From Enoplolaimus lenunculus (Eukaryota > Nematoda > Enoplea > Enoplida > Thoracostomopsidae): a stretch of 64,000 bases of DNA. The notes below the pieces were generated by a model, which ran no database searches, was not told the origin of the DNA, and saw nothing but the letters and a program-made list of their open reading frames with translations. A program made the position numbers and the translations under genes. Below, piece by piece: positions 21,562-32,899 of the stretch. Location of the stretch: the NCBI GenBank assembly GCA_030248215.1, contig JASANG010000534.1, positions 62,001 through 126,000 of the forward strand. Reading direction: 5' to 3'. Each line of letters opens with the position of its first letter. The stretch's first letter is position 1.

Positions 21562-23290
21562 GCTGAAAACATAAACTAATGTGTATGTAAAGCATGCAAT
21601 TTTGCACTATTTAGCAGACAATTCACACATTATAAAAGTGCGAAAATTAAACATTTTTTTCGTTGTAGAACGCTTAAGTTTCAGCTAGCGGACACGGGTT
21701 ACTAGCGAATCTAAGGAGAGGGTGGGGTTACCTGGCGCTAGCTCTGCCCCCCCCAACTGTTTTTAAATTTTGTGCTAAGATTTAGTACTAAAATTGCGTT
21801 TGGTTACCAGCTTGAGTCGCTCGCGAAGTTTTGTGGGTTTGGTAAAATAGCGTTTGAATTCTCGCTCGCGAGTGTTTTTCAACCCGACGCTGCCTTGTCC
21901 ATCACAAGTTTCTGGATCCATCACTCGAGATATTCTTTTAATGCTTAGACGTATAATTACGCTTATACCTACACACAAAATAAATTGTCTAAAAATTTCA
22001 AGACTCCTACATTTTTAAATTTTTAAGACATAAATGTCTGATTATTTCAGGCATTAATAGCCTTAAACAGCTTAGAAATGTGTGTTTAAAATGGTTAAAA
22101 CATAAATGTCTTATGTTTAAGAAATTACTGTTGCCAATTTATAAGACAAATTTCTCCTTTTCAAGAGTTAATTTCTGATTTTTACATGAGTAAAACAAGT
22201 TTGTCCGTTTACACTCTTAGGAGTGTATATAAACATTGAAATTTCAAAGATATTTCGGGTTGAGATCAGACTCCCACCAATCTAAGTTTACGCCTTGGAC
22301 GTATGTCAGGTTGTAAAATTAGGCAACTGGGTTGAGCTTGGGCCCGAAATGTTAGGCCGCTTAATTGTTCATGAAACAAAGTCTTAAATTTCATACTTTG
22401 AAGTCTAAAAATTTTCAGACTCTATATTTCTGAAAAATTTAACAAAAAGTCCAAGACATAAAATGTCTGCAGTCTGTATTAAACCATAACTCTGTCGAAT
22501 TTCAGACAAGATTTCTTGAATATAAGACAATTTATTTTGTGTGTAGGCTTGTGTTTAAGATTCGGACTTATAGACATATATCGTTTGAAAAAATATTTAC
22601 TTCAAAACTTATGGTTTATCCGTAGATTTAGGAATATTGCCAATGCAACGCCTCAAAAGGCTTAAACATTAACAATACAATAGATTTAGTTGCAAAATGT
22701 ACTTATAAAATAGTGTAGGAACCCATATGAAATAAAGCATTAATGAGGAATAATGAAGAAAAAATAATGTTTAAGTACAAGTTGCAGTAAATATGAAACC
22801 AGAAATTGGTTAACCGCTTACAACTGGTTCGTTTGGTTATAGAGCAAGTGTTTACTTAGGTCGACTTTTTTAGCATAATAACGTTTAGAAAGTTTCTTAA
22901 TAAATAAAACACTGCCAAGTTTGGGAGGTAAATAGTATAATTTTAATATTTCAACAGTTCAAAACCGGGATTAACACCTTTTGAAATTATTGTCTTGAAA
23001 TACAAACCGCTGGTTGATAGATCGATATCAGTATGAGAACATTTGTGGCGAATTATAGACACTTAATATTGCGAGGGTGAGAAGATATTATTTGAAATAG
23101 CGTGACCTGAAAATCTGTTCAAATCTTTCATTTCGTAATAAATGTTTGTAATAAAAAGACTAAACTGAAACATAAATACGTTTCCTAAAATTTCCGACCA
23201 AAAGGTGCTATGAAACACTGCATAACGATGAAAATATATATGACCCGAATCTGGTTAACTACAACGTTGCCAGTCGGTTTTTAGTTAAAT
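21562..23290. other. AT-rich intergenic stretch
   Basis: No gene recognised. A repeat with AAGATTTAGTACTAAAATTG and GCTCGCGAAGTTTTG at 21771-21835 recurs near 10530 and 36710. A segment rich in AAGACATAAATGTCT-like palindromes spans about 22000-22520. The part at about 22650-22880 has an inverted copy near 37560. Confidence 0.45.
22650..22880 (+). repeat. Dispersed repeat, inverted copy at about 37560-37790
   Basis: It holds ATAGATTTAGTTGCAAAATG, GGAACCCATATGAAATAAAG, CCAGAAATTGGTTAACCGC and ACAACTGGTTCGTTTGG. All recur in reverse complement in the same order at 37560-37790. The match runs over about 230 bp. The family is unknown. Confidence 0.8.
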
Positions 23291-23401
23291 ATTTGGTTAA
23301 TGTTACTTTTACGGCCGTAACTGTTGATTAAGCGTATTCATGAAGCCTAAACGTTGGAAAAGGGCATTCCTAAGCCTAACCAAAAAAATATGACCAATGT
23401 A

Positions 23402-23803
23402 TAGAACACGGCAGAAACAGTAGTATAAGTATATTTCTAAGCGTAAGCGCAAGGATGAGCCTATTCTTAAGCCAAAACCTAAGCAAAAAATTACGCACTT
23501 TTCAGACAGTTGCGCTGATGATTTCGTATTTTCGTTTTTTTTGCCATGGTCTTTATTACGGTTTTCCTAATTCTACGTTTGAATATCTTTTCGTATGCGT
23601 ATAACTGGCAATCGGGTTTCAGTAAGCTTTATCCTCATCAGCAGGAGGACAATGATGGCAGACCAAACCTGATCCGACCTGTGGAGCTGTCTGACGATGC
23701 CATTAATAAACACTTACTTACTTAAAAAAGTTAGTCTAAAGCTTAAGCTGACTCTATTACATCCCCGCAGAAAAACGTTGCGGCTCTGTTCTATACATGG
23801 CCC
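23402..23803. mobile_element. Family A MITE nested in family B, itself carrying a retroposon-like insert
   Basis: GACCAATGTATAGAAC to TTCTATACATGGCCC, flanked by AAAAATAT on both sides (23394-23401 and 23804-23811). Between about 23495 and 23724 the A interior is interrupted by a non-A sequence ending AAACACTTACTTACTT, which looks like the 3' end of a SINE or LINE. Confidence 0.75.
23495..23724 (+). mobile_element. Retroposon-like fragment with (ACTT)n end
   Basis: GC-richer sequence (GCAGGAGGACAATGATGG, GACCTGTGGAGCTGTCTGAC) ends in ACTTACTTACTT, a short tandem tail typical of some SINE and LINE 3' ends. It lies inside an A-family MITE. No reverse-transcriptase coding is visible. Confidence 0.45.
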
Positions 23804-24124
23804 AAAAATATAGTCTAAAATCTAAACCTACTCATGTGCTGTCTTGCTAATAGGACAGCCCTAAAAGTAAGATGGGTCAAACTTATAATAGTACCATACA
23901 GGGGCGTAGCATGAGAACCAGTTGCGGGGGAGGGGGGGCGCCGACCTCACAATCAAAAGCGTCGACAGCTCAAACGTAATTTTAACATTAAACTTTGAAA
24001 CAAAGTTTTGGTGCTTTATTTTTACATATTTTTTCCAGCATTTATGGTTCAAATCAGTCGTAAACCAGATACGTATGCCAAAATTAGTTGAAATACAACC
24101 TCCAAATTGTTAAAATACTAAAAT

Positions 24125-24441
24125 CAAGAGTGGATGATGTCCACCAGCAGTAGAGTGTACAACTGACGCGGTAATGCATGGCACAAAGCGTACCAGCGCG
24201 CGTTGCATTTTTGCTCGACCCCACCCTGATTTGGGGGGGGGCAGGCACCACTTAATCTACATAGTAAAGGTAGGAGTTAAAATATAATCGGAACGACTTA
24301 AGCTTAAATTCAAAATATTGGTTCAATGTACCCCCCAAATAAAGGGGGGAGGTACGCCAAGAACGCAGCGTGCGCTGCGTACATTGTTTTGTGTACAGAA
24401 TGTACCCAGTTGCACACTCTTGTGATAATCATCCACTCTTG
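24125..24441. mobile_element. Family C MITE, 317 bp
   Basis: Outer ends CAAGAGTGGATGATG and ATAATCATCCACTCTTG. The inner right end is CAGTTGCACACTCTTG and the inner left copy is AGAGTGTACAACTG. It matches 13363-13680 in length and layout, including GTACCRKCGSGCGTTGC and G runs. Confidence 0.8.
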
Positions 24442-24471
24442 CTTAAAGATCTGAGCATAATCCTAAGCGTA

Positions 24472-24679
24472 CACTGTAAATCGCAGTGAGTTGATTTAAA
24501 CTCAGAACGAGTTGAATCCACTCGGATGTAAGAGCTCTGAATTAGGTCTTTTATAACTCACAATTCTGAATTGATTGAACTCATTCTGAGCTAATTAATC
24601 AACTCACCCAAAATGAAGTCAGCTCAGAGTGAGTTATAATGTTTAAAGCTGATTAATCAACTCATTGAAATTTACAGTG
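24472..24679. mobile_element. Family T MITE with TA duplication
   Basis: TA|CACTGTAAATCGCAGTGAG at the left and CATTGAAATTTACAGTG|TA at the right. The inside is a chain of ACTCAGAATGAGTT-type motifs mirrored about the centre. Length 208 bp. Confidence 0.85.
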
Positions 24680-24930
24680 TAATACTAAGCCTCAGCCTAA
24701 GCATAATGATAGACGAAAGAATTGTCGAGTCGACGAAATTTCAGATTACAACTTGTCGGGCTACCAGTTGTCGGAAGACGAATTGTCATGAGACGGCCGA
24801 TGGTAAAAAATTTCTTTCCTCGTTACCCTCACTTATAACTGGCGTCGGTGGTTCATGTGATGCCCTACCCCCCTCATATGAAATCCTGGCGTGGTCGCGT
24901 GATTTGTAAGAAACTCTGGCTGCTAATTTA

Positions 24931-25177
24931 CACTCGGAATTGGCTTGATTAATCAACTCACAGAGCGAATTAGTAATTTCTGGTTATTTCTGAGTTACTA
25001 ACATTTAAATACAAACTCACACTGAGTTGATTTAATTCCGGGTTACTTGAATAATTACCTCAAAATGTGTTTAAACAATTCTGAATTCTGAGGTCTGAAA
25101 GACCTAAACCAGAGGTCTTATTTCTGAGTGGATTCAACTCATTTTAAGTAAAAATCAACTCACTGGAATTTACAGTG
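24931..25177. mobile_element. Family T MITE
   Basis: Right end AACTCACTGGAATTTACAGTG; the left end is diverged (TA|CACTCGGAATTGG). Internal ACTCA/TGAGT motifs are as in other T copies. Confidence 0.75.
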
Positions 25178-25315
25178 TGCGCGTAACAACAGTTTGCAGC
25201 ATTTACTCTTAAAACAATCCCAATATAAGCAAAATAAATAACACATTCATAATATATATTAAGTTTAATCATCGTGAGAGAAAAATGCGATTTTAAGAGT
25301 CTGTTGCCGACATTT

Positions 25316-25328
25316 GGGGGGGGGGGGG
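25316..25328. repeat. Poly-G run
   Basis: Thirteen consecutive G residues on the plus strand. Length in an assembly at such a run is uncertain. Confidence 0.85.
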
Positions 25329-25501
25329 TACTCTCGGATAGGGGGGTATACTTAAATATTCTGTAAACAATAGAAACTCGAATATTAGAGTCAAGAGTGT
25401 CTTAATAATAGTGTCAAAACTTTCTCATTCAAAGTTCCATTTTACAGCTACTTTAAATGGACTGTGTGTTAAATTTTGTTTAGTGACCGCTATCGCATTT
25501 T

Positions 25502-25606
25502 GGGCCCATATAAAGATCAGTGGCGGAACGTTTTTCTGTTGGACTGTAATAAAGTTAAAACTTAAGTTTTAAACTAATTTTTTTTGCTTAGGCTTTCGGT
25601 ATAGCT
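25502..25606. mobile_element. Family A MITE, right part lost
   Basis: GGGCCCATATAAAGATCAGT and GGCGGAACGTTTTTCTGTTG identify the left end. The element stops where SINE-head sequence (reverse orientation, about 25618-25690) begins. Confidence 0.65.
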
Positions 25607-25617
25607 GTCGGTCTCGT

Positions 25618-26125
25618 ATAAAATACAGTGCAAATGCATCACATATGCACTGAATGTACAAGCATGTCTCATATGCTTACACTGCATGCAATATTGCCAA
25701 CGTTGGTTTTGCCAATTTTAGAAACCAGAATGTGGTTTAAGTTTGCTAACCTAAGAACCGTCTTATCGCATGTACATAGCCAAGACTTTAACTTAAGGAC
25801 ACACACCAATTGTACCTGTAGTCGAGCTAACCACTGTATGCCTGATTTTCTAATGCTTATTAAAAGTCTGAACTGCCGGTTGCTACCTTGGATGACACAT
25901 GGGCTACGCCGCTACGCCCAGAGGTGGGTTCAAAAATTTCTGACGACAGGGCGTGCTGGAAAACGGTATGAGACACAAAAACGGCAAGGTAGACACCTTA
26001 TCATTGCATCACCAAAAAAATTTTCTAAGAACACTTCGAGCAACGCCTGTATGCCTGTTTTTCCAGCTGCGGAATAAAGGTCTCTGAAGTCCCGATTCCT
26101 ACCTAGATTGACATAGTGTAGTAAG
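25618..26125. repeat. Patchwork of SINE pieces
   Basis: 25618-25690 is the reverse complement of the SINE head (ACAAGCATGTCTCATATGC). 26060-26125 is a plus-strand SINE 3' part (GAAGTCCCGATTCCTACC, GATTGACAT). Between them a 58.6-kb-type hAT fragment is visible (AATTTCTGACGACAGG, ACCTTATCATTGCATCACC). The 149-codon open frame crossing this patchwork is not credible as a gene. Confidence 0.55.
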
Positions 26126-26323
26126 CTTCTAGAATTATCGATTAGCATACTTTCAATCGAGCCATGGTCACCTTTAAACTATTTCCAACCCCACCGGTTT
26201 GCTTAACAAGTGACCGTATACAATATTGTCAACTTGAGACTCAACGGAGACAGGCAAACTTTTGATTGAAGTTTCTCATTGAAAACAAAATGTCACAACA
26301 TTAATGACAACAATAATAACAAT

Positions 26324-26357
<34 letters not shown>

Positions 26358-27135
26358 AAATTGCAAAAATTTCTGCAATCTACGTCTTGTAACATATTGC
26401 CAACTGCGTGCATGATCATAACTGAGAGAATCCTACGCGCAGCATGCAAAACACGCATAAACTGCACATTCAAATTAATGATGAATTACAGACAATGGCA
26501 GCATGCGAACGACACAAACGATTGACGACGAAGCGATATTTGTAACGATTTTGTCCAATGAAATGCGCATACATGATTGGTGGTGTGACATTTGACGAAT
26601 CAACGCAAGTGAAAATTATTAAGAATGAAATTTAACCAATGACAGTCCGACGCAAATCATTGGTGTTAAAAATTGTTCAATGAACGAAAGGGAAAATGTA
26701 TTAAGCATGAACCTTGATCAATGAAATTTCTGAACCTTGATCAATGAAATTTCGTGAAGACTGCTTTGGGTTGAAATTTGACCAATGGGATCACGTGAAC
26801 AGCCAATCAAGTCGAACATTGACCGACGGGATCACGTGAAAATTGTAATTGATATTTGACCAATGAAAAATCGTGAATTATTTCCTGGCTAAGATTTGAC
26901 CAGTAAAAACGTGAGAACTTGTTAAGGTTACAATTTGACCAGTAATCGAAGGAAAAAATGATTAGAATGTCCAGTGAAATCTCCTTTGATATTGAAACAC
27001 AACTGAGGTTAGGAGTTCTAAAATCTAAATATAGTTCTTGCAACGCAAACACTGAGTCCACTATGACTTCCAGTGAGTTAATTTTAACTCAGAATGAGTT
27101 TAATCGATCCAGAAGTGTGTGACAGTGTTTATTAA

Positions 27136-29552
27136 CCCTTTCATGCACAGTGTCCCCACATGAGGACAATACATTTACAAACTTATAACGCATAGTACGT
27201 GAAAAGTCAAGGATTTAGCTGCACGCTGTCCTCAAGTGAGTACATTTCTTTTAATAACAGTGATAATTTTAATGACATAGCTAGTTGTTTGAAGCAGAGA
27301 ACAGTTTTGATTTAGCACACCTGTCAGTGTTTTGTACGTAGTCAAGTTTTTCAGTTCCTTGCGCCACCCATATACCATATAGACGGCGGAAACAATTTTT
27401 TATTAGTTATTTATGGCCTAATCATTTGTGTTTCATCTCACTTTCGCCAGTAAATGATAAAAATAAGAAAATTTCAAGATATATACTTGAGTCCTCAAAT
27501 GAGGACATCGTGCCGCATCTATTGGGTTCGGTCAAAGGGTAATATTTTACCTAACAGAAGTGTTGTCATCATTATGTAGTACAAGCAGAGCCTATTTTAT
27601 GTAATTTAGGAACGAATAGGTACGATAAACATTATTCAATGAGTAAAAAGTACAATTCTGTGTTTCTGGAATCTTCGGATGAGTATGATAGCTCCTCGGA
27701 CGCCACTGAGATGAACTGGAAACAAGATATACGGATCGAGACTACCTTGCTTGTCGAGGAATTGAATCCAGTGATTCAGATAGCGAAGCGGCCAATTCAG
27801 ATCACGAAAATGATAGTGTGCCTGTAACCAGACCACCTGTGTGGAAACATGTGGATAATGATACTACAGGTATTACCTGTATGTTCAAGGCTTACTATAT
27901 ATAGTTGTATCAGGTTTAAAATATATTACAATCGTAAATTAATTTATTTATAGTAGTAATTGTGGTTCGCCTGGTTGTTGCTATCGTATGTACGTACTTC
28001 AGTCATGAATACTTTGATAAAATGGGGCTCAGATTTGCGGTGATAATGTTGCTTGAATTGCGTCAGGTTTCTTTTTTCAGAAAACGTGCCAGAATTTATC
28101 GGTCTCCATGAACCAAACTTACACAGCGCGACAGATCCAATAGAATTCTTCGAGCAATATTTTCCGGATGACTTGCTTCAAATGATTGTTTTTGAAACGA
28201 ATGTTTACGCGCAAGGAATATCGGGTAATCCGGAAAAGGTTGTGCTTGATATGTCAAAATTAAGAATATTTCTGGGGGTTAACATGGTTATGACTCATAT
28301 CAGATACCGCAGAAAACGACATTATTGGTCGTCAGACCCCGGCTTAAAATGCTGCATAATTTCGGACAGTATTTCTGTAAGAGAATTTGAAACTATCGGA
28401 TCATTTTTACATTTCGGGCATCAATCTTCGGGTAAAGACTCATTATGGCGGATTAGTGGTGTTTTAAATCGACTAAAGGAAGTGTTCAGTGAGTTGGTTG
28501 GCCCTGAATCACATCAATCCATTGATGAAATGTTGGTTCCGTTTAAAGGCCGCCACCATTTAAAGCAGTATCTTCCATCGAAGCCTCAAAAATGGGGGTT
28601 TAAGGTCTGGGTGCGAGCCGGGGTATCTGGCTATGTTTATGATTTTGAAGTTTATGCAGGGACGGTTAAGGAAAAATCGGCGGATTTGGGCTGCACTGGT
28701 GATCTTGTAATGCGTTTATGCAAACCTGTGGAGGTATCACCGGGTATTTTGGCATTTTTTCAATTTAGCGTGTGCTAACGCATGGCTAGCTTATCGCTTA
28801 ACGTTCAAAAAAGAACAGGCGCTAAAGTATGACCTGTTAGAGTTTCGGTCGTCAATTGCATACGCTCTTATTATAAAAGGTTCAGCTCGACGTCGCAGCG
28901 CTGGTCGACCCCGCACCGGCGATGTAAACAATGCTGCGCCGCCTCCGAAGAAGCACCCATCAACAATTGCTGTTCCGATGATCGTTCGACAACTGGGACT
29001 CACGGTTCTGTAGCAACTAGTGGTAAATACGCGGGTAGGTGTCGTGCCAACGGGTGTCGGAGAAAAACAAGGCGCATTTGCGAGCAATGCAGTGAAGCTG
29101 CCAATCATAATATTCATGTGTGTACGGATTGTATGATTGCTTTTCATAAAGCTTAACAATAGTGCAGATGATCGTCAGAATAGTTATACAAATTTTGTGT
29201 ACCACGTTTTATTATGACACGGAACTCATACACTGCGACTAATAATCTGTTGGCCGCGTTACTTGTCATGCATTGAAATGTTTTCTTTCTGGAATAAACA
29301 TGCCATTTCCAATTTACTGAGCAAATAGAACAGTTTTAATAGCTAAATTTTGCATACATTCACTCCACTGTGAGGCATTAATTTGCTACAGTGTTTGCAC
29401 AATGTCCTCAGTTGAGGACACCAGCAAATTTATGAAAAATTTTAATGAATTACGGGTTTGAGAGTTTTATTATCTTTACAAGCATATTTTGTTACCTAGA
29501 AATCATTTTTATCATTTTGAAACAACTTTTATATAATATGTGCATGAAAGGG
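27136..29552 (+). mobile_element. piggyBac transposon, decayed
   Basis: The element is 2417 bp with terminal inverted repeats CCCTTTCATGCACA (27136) and TGCATGAAAGGG (ends 29552). TTAA lies on each side (27132-27135 and 29553-29556), the target duplication typical of piggyBac. The palindrome TGTCCTCANNTGAGGACA, or close variants, occurs at 27151-27168, 27227-27244, 27490-27507 and 29403-29420. This makes it a good candidate transposase-binding or regulatory site. The single gene inside is broken, so the copy should be unable to move itself, although its ends look intact. Confidence 0.93.
27639..29156 (+). pseudogene. piggyBac transposase, broken
   Basis: DDE-type cut-and-paste transposase of the piggyBac family. 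The start ATG 27639 gives an acidic Ser/Asp-rich N-terminus; a frameshift near 27750 leads into GIESSDSDSEAANSDHEN. An apparent intron runs from 27870 to 28080 (ACAG|GTATT to TTTTTCAG|AA). The catalytic domain then reads NVPEFIGLHEPNL, DPIEFFEQYFPDDLL and QSIDEMLVPFKGR, which supplies the first catalytic Asp. At about 28740 the sequence jumps from CKPVEVSP to HFFNLACANAWLAYR. Roughly 200 residues carrying the second and third catalytic Asp are therefore missing, and the frame changes there. Another frameshift near 28978 precedes the Cys-rich C-terminus GRCRANGC, CEQC, CTDC, ending at TAA 29154-29156. Confidence 0.9.
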
Positions 29553-29844
29553 TTAATGAGGTTAGCCCGAGTTAACTCAACTCAGAGTGAGAATCAACAC
29601 AGTTCAGAGTGAGGTAATGCTTGCTGTTACTAATTCAGAAATAACTAACTCGCTAACTGAGTTTATTAGTAGCTCATTGAAATTTCAACAGTGTTCATGT
29701 ATAGAACTAGTACCACGCGCTAGGGTGGTTATAACCTTAAGACCAAGCCTAAGCATTAGGTTACTTAATCTTAAGCCGATAGCTAAAGTTTATGAAAGTC
29801 TGACGCGTAATCTGGCAACAACGTTGTTCAGTCAGTGTTCAATA

Positions 29845-30043
29845 CACAGCAAATCCTTGTGAGTTGATTTGAACTCAGAAACAATTGACTCATTTAGTCT
29901 GAGTTACGACTTTCAGAACTCAGAATTCAAACTCAGAGTGAGAATCAATTCAACTTTGAGTGAGTTCATGTTAACTGTTATTAACTCAGACATAACTAAC
30001 TCTCTAGCTGAGTTGATTAACCAACTCATTGGAATTTACAGCG
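29845..30043. mobile_element. Family T MITE with TA duplication
   Basis: TA|CACAGCAAATCCTTGTGAG to ATTGGAATTTACAGCG|TA, with ACTCAGA/GAGTT motifs inside. It lies about 150 bp right of the piggyBac-split T copy. Confidence 0.8.
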
Positions 30044-30908
30044 TACACAACCAAAAATAAACCAGCGAATGACTCAATATCGGCTGTCAAACGCTTGTAA
30101 TTCCTGCGTTTGTCTCATATTAATAAAATATTCAAAGCTTGAAATCTCATTGAAAAAAAGTGTTTTATTTTTGACAAAATTTAATTCTCAAAAATAATAA
30201 TAAAATATTTCCCTTAAAATCCGGATATTTTAAAAATGAATGAAAGTAGTACTTGAAAACAGAATTTTAAGCAAAAGTTTTAAATTTCGTTTTTATGACC
30301 ATTTTAGCACATCATTCATCGGTGACGGGAGGCGAATCCGAATTGGCGAGGGTCGGCAGTGAAAAAAACGACTAAAATGTTGGTTCCTAATAACTAGAAC
30401 TGGAACCGAGTACAGTACAGTAATAAATAACTATCGGAAAATGCTACCCTGCCCCCGCAATTTTCATTGCCCACCCAAAAAATGGACCCGCCCGGGTTCA
30501 TGTTTAGAATGGGCAAAGAATGTTTTCCTTAACATTCAATTCGTTTAATGGGGATGGGCATCACCCCCTCTTGTCGACTCGACGTAAAGCCCCAGATATT
30601 GAGTTTTTGGTTATTTTTAATTTTTAATTATTTTTAAATTCAGCTTAAACATTTCATTTTGTGTTTCGATGCTGAAATTCAAAATTAGTCGAAAGCCTTG
30701 AATGAAAAAATGTTGTTGTTTTTGACTATCAAAGTTGTTCCGCCCGCCGGGTTCACGATTGTTTTGACAAAGGGAGTTTTTTCAGTTTTCACCGTCGACA
30801 CAATTTTACTAAGACCCACCCAACTAAAGAATTAATTTCCTGTGCAGGCACACTTGCGTATTGGTCAACAAAGTGAAGTTGGTAATTAACTGATGCATGA
30901 TTATAGTG

Positions 30909-31274
30909 GCCAATATTTCTTTAAGGGGCGTAAAAGTAGACTAAGCGTACTTGTAAGCCTAAGCCTAAGCCTAAACGTTTCAAAAATGTGTTCCTAAGCC
31001 TTAGTCTAAGCAAACAAAAGGAATCTAGTATCGAAACCTACTCTTTTATGGACCCATCAGAAACCTGGACGCCCCTTAAAGCAACATGGGCCCTAAACCT
31101 ACTCTTTTATGGACATATCAGAAACCTGGACGCCCCTTAAAGTAACATGGGCCCTAAACGTACTCTTTTATGGACATATCAGAAACCTGGACGACCCTTA
31201 AAGTAACATGGGCCCTAAACCTACTCTTTTATGGAGATATCAGAAACCTGGACGCCCCTTAAAGTAACATGGGC
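30909..31274. mobile_element. Family B MITE with its terminal 61 bp tandemly repeated
   Basis: The left end is GGCCAATATTTCTTTAAGGG, followed by CCTAAG hexamers. The right end is AAAGTAACATGGGC. The block AAACCTACTCTTTTATGGAC through AACATGGGCCCT recurs at 31034, 31095, 31156 and 31217 with a strict 61-bp period, so the terminus itself has been amplified four times. Confidence 0.85.
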
Positions 31275-31329
31275 TTTTATACTTAGGCAAAGCATTACAA
31301 ATGTTTCATTTGAGCATTTTGTTTTTTCA

Positions 31330-31497
31330 GGTCAGGCCCGTAGCAAGCTAACTTTGCTAGAGGTCTAAACATTTTTCAAGAGAGGCATACAAGAGTTTTC
31401 AATGACTTACAAGTTACGTTGAACGTTTTCCAGGCGGGACCAATTTTTTCCAGGCGGCTGATCCTACGCTGGCTCCCCTTAGGCTGCGGGACTGGTT
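31330..31497. mobile_element. Family G element
   Basis: CAGGTCAGGCCCGTAGCAAG to TTAGGCTGCGGGACTGG. The interior contains TTTTCAATGACTTACAAG and CAATTTTTTCCAGGCGG, as in the copy at 14428. Confidence 0.65.
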
Positions 31498-31643
31498 TGG
31501 CCCTATGAATATGTCAAATCCTACAAAAGCTATAATTCTACGAGGAGTGTGAACTACTTTTTAGGTTTTTTACGAGGGACCTTAGAATATCTCTGTGTTT
31601 GACATATGTTACGGGTTTTCAGTTGAATAAAAATCATTCATTC

Positions 31644-31645
<2 letters not shown>

Positions 31646-31679
<34 letters not shown>

Positions 31680-31722
31680 GTTGTTGTTGTTGTTGTTGTT
31701 ATTATTATTATTATTATTATTA
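31646..31722. repeat. Compound (TTA)n(TTG)n(TTA)n microsatellite
   Basis: TTA units, then seven TTG units, then TTA units. The frames across it (poly-Ile/Val or poly-Asn) are not genes. Confidence 0.95.
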
Positions 31723-31999
31723 GTCTTACTTATAATTATTATGATTATTATATTGCTATTATTTACTATTATCATTATTTTAAGTAAATACAAAAAATAT
31801 AAGATAAAACACAATAAAACGTTCAAGAACGAGCGACAAAAATGCGTGTTCTTTAAATAAATGAAAAAATAGCTATGTTCTTTTATGTATTCTTATTTAT
31901 TCTTCCTTGTGGTGTCGGGTTCCCGGTGATGTGCAAAAATTAGTGATTTTATGTGAAATATACTTAATTTTTCGTGAAAAAATACAAAAAATTAAACAT

Positions 32000-32110
32000 G
32001 ACAGCGGGCTAAAGATCAGATTGATCCGCAAATTCACAGTAGGTTGGTTTCGGCAATTTTAAGATCTTTAAGCAGACACTTTACCACTGCGCTACACAGC
32101 CCGCTTCTGC
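32000..32110 (-). mobile_element. tRNA-related SINE fragment
   Basis: The minus strand shows GGGCTGTGTAGCGCAGTGG with an A box, as in the other SINE copies. The B box is worn (GAAACCAACC). Confidence 0.55.
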
Positions 32111-32167
32111 AACTGCTTTAATTGGTGATTATATCTCGGCATGTCAGCTATCGTCAGGCATAAAAGT

Positions 32168-32692
32168 GTCCCATGTAAAGATCAAGGGCGGAACGTTTAT
32201 CTGCACGACTGCAATACAGTACGCTTGATTTATCAAATGAGTTATTTAAAATGAGAATTTACTCAAAAAATACATTTTTCTCAAAAAATACTTTTTTTCT
32301 CAAAAAATACTTTTTTCTCAAAAGATACTTTTTTCTCAAAAAATACTTTTTTCTCGAAAAATACTTTCTTCTCAAAAGATACATTTTTCTCAAAAAATAC
32401 TTTTTTCTCAAAAAATAGCTTACTAGTAGCCCTGCATGTTTACTTCATTACCACAAACCCCATCACCCGATAGCACAAGATAGATTTCAGAAATAAGCAA
32501 AATAATTCAAATTTTTGCACCCCGAACGAAAAAAAGTAGTTAGAAACAAAAAAATTTGGCCCATGTAAAGATCAGAGGCGGAACGTTTTTGTGCGGAACT
32601 GCAATAGAGTAAGCTTAAAGCTTTACACAAATATTTTTCCTTAGGCTTAGGCTTAGGTATATGCTTATACTACTATTACGTCACTGTATAGA
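32168..32692. mobile_element. Two family A MITE pieces flanking a satellite
   Basis: CCCATGTAAAGATCAAGGGC starts a truncated A copy at 32168. A second A copy runs from GGCCCATGTAAAGATCAGAG (32558) to about 32692. Between them is the 18-bp array at 32255-32415. Confidence 0.65.
32255..32415. repeat. 18-bp minisatellite
   Basis: About nine copies of TTTTTTCTCAAAAAATAC, with single-base variants (AAAAGATAC, TCGAAAAATAC). Confidence 0.9.
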
Positions 32693-32899
32693 ATCAAAAA
32701 GTTCAAATGCGACAATAACGTGACGTATTAAAATTTAAATTTAAAATGTTTTCACAGTTCAAACTTTAACCAACGTCTTAAACAAATTTACGGCCAACTG
32801 AACGGACTATTGCAAAGTTCAAATTGGCGGCCTATAGGCCCCATTTTTGGAGCGGGGGCACCCAAATGGGGGTATGTGGGTCGGGCGGTGTCAGTCTAT

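Larger units (their letters stand above)
23295..23850. mobile_element. Family B MITE broken by a family A MITE
   Basis: The left part GGTTAATGTTACTTTTACGG with AGATTAAGCGTATTC-like motifs is family B. The right part TCTAAAATCTAAACCTACTC resumes at 23812. The split is explained by the A element at 23402-23803 and its 8-bp duplication. Confidence 0.75.
27067..29695. mobile_element. Family T MITE split by a piggyBac insertion
   Basis: The left piece TTCCAGTGAGTTAATTTTAA (27067-27135) and the right piece at 29557-29695 (ending TTGAAATTTCAACAGTG) together make one T element. The 2.4-kb piggyBac element lies between them. Confidence 0.8.

Noticed and set aside
25628-26077. 149-codon open frame on the plus strand
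   Set aside because: It runs over SINE head, hAT fragment and SINE tail pieces, which are non-coding elsewhere.
27136-29552. piggyBac element as an active autonomous transposon
   Set aside because: The transposase lacks the region with two catalytic aspartates and has frame changes.
31599-31860. Ile/Val/Leu-rich frames
   Set aside because: Products of the TTA/TTG microsatellite.
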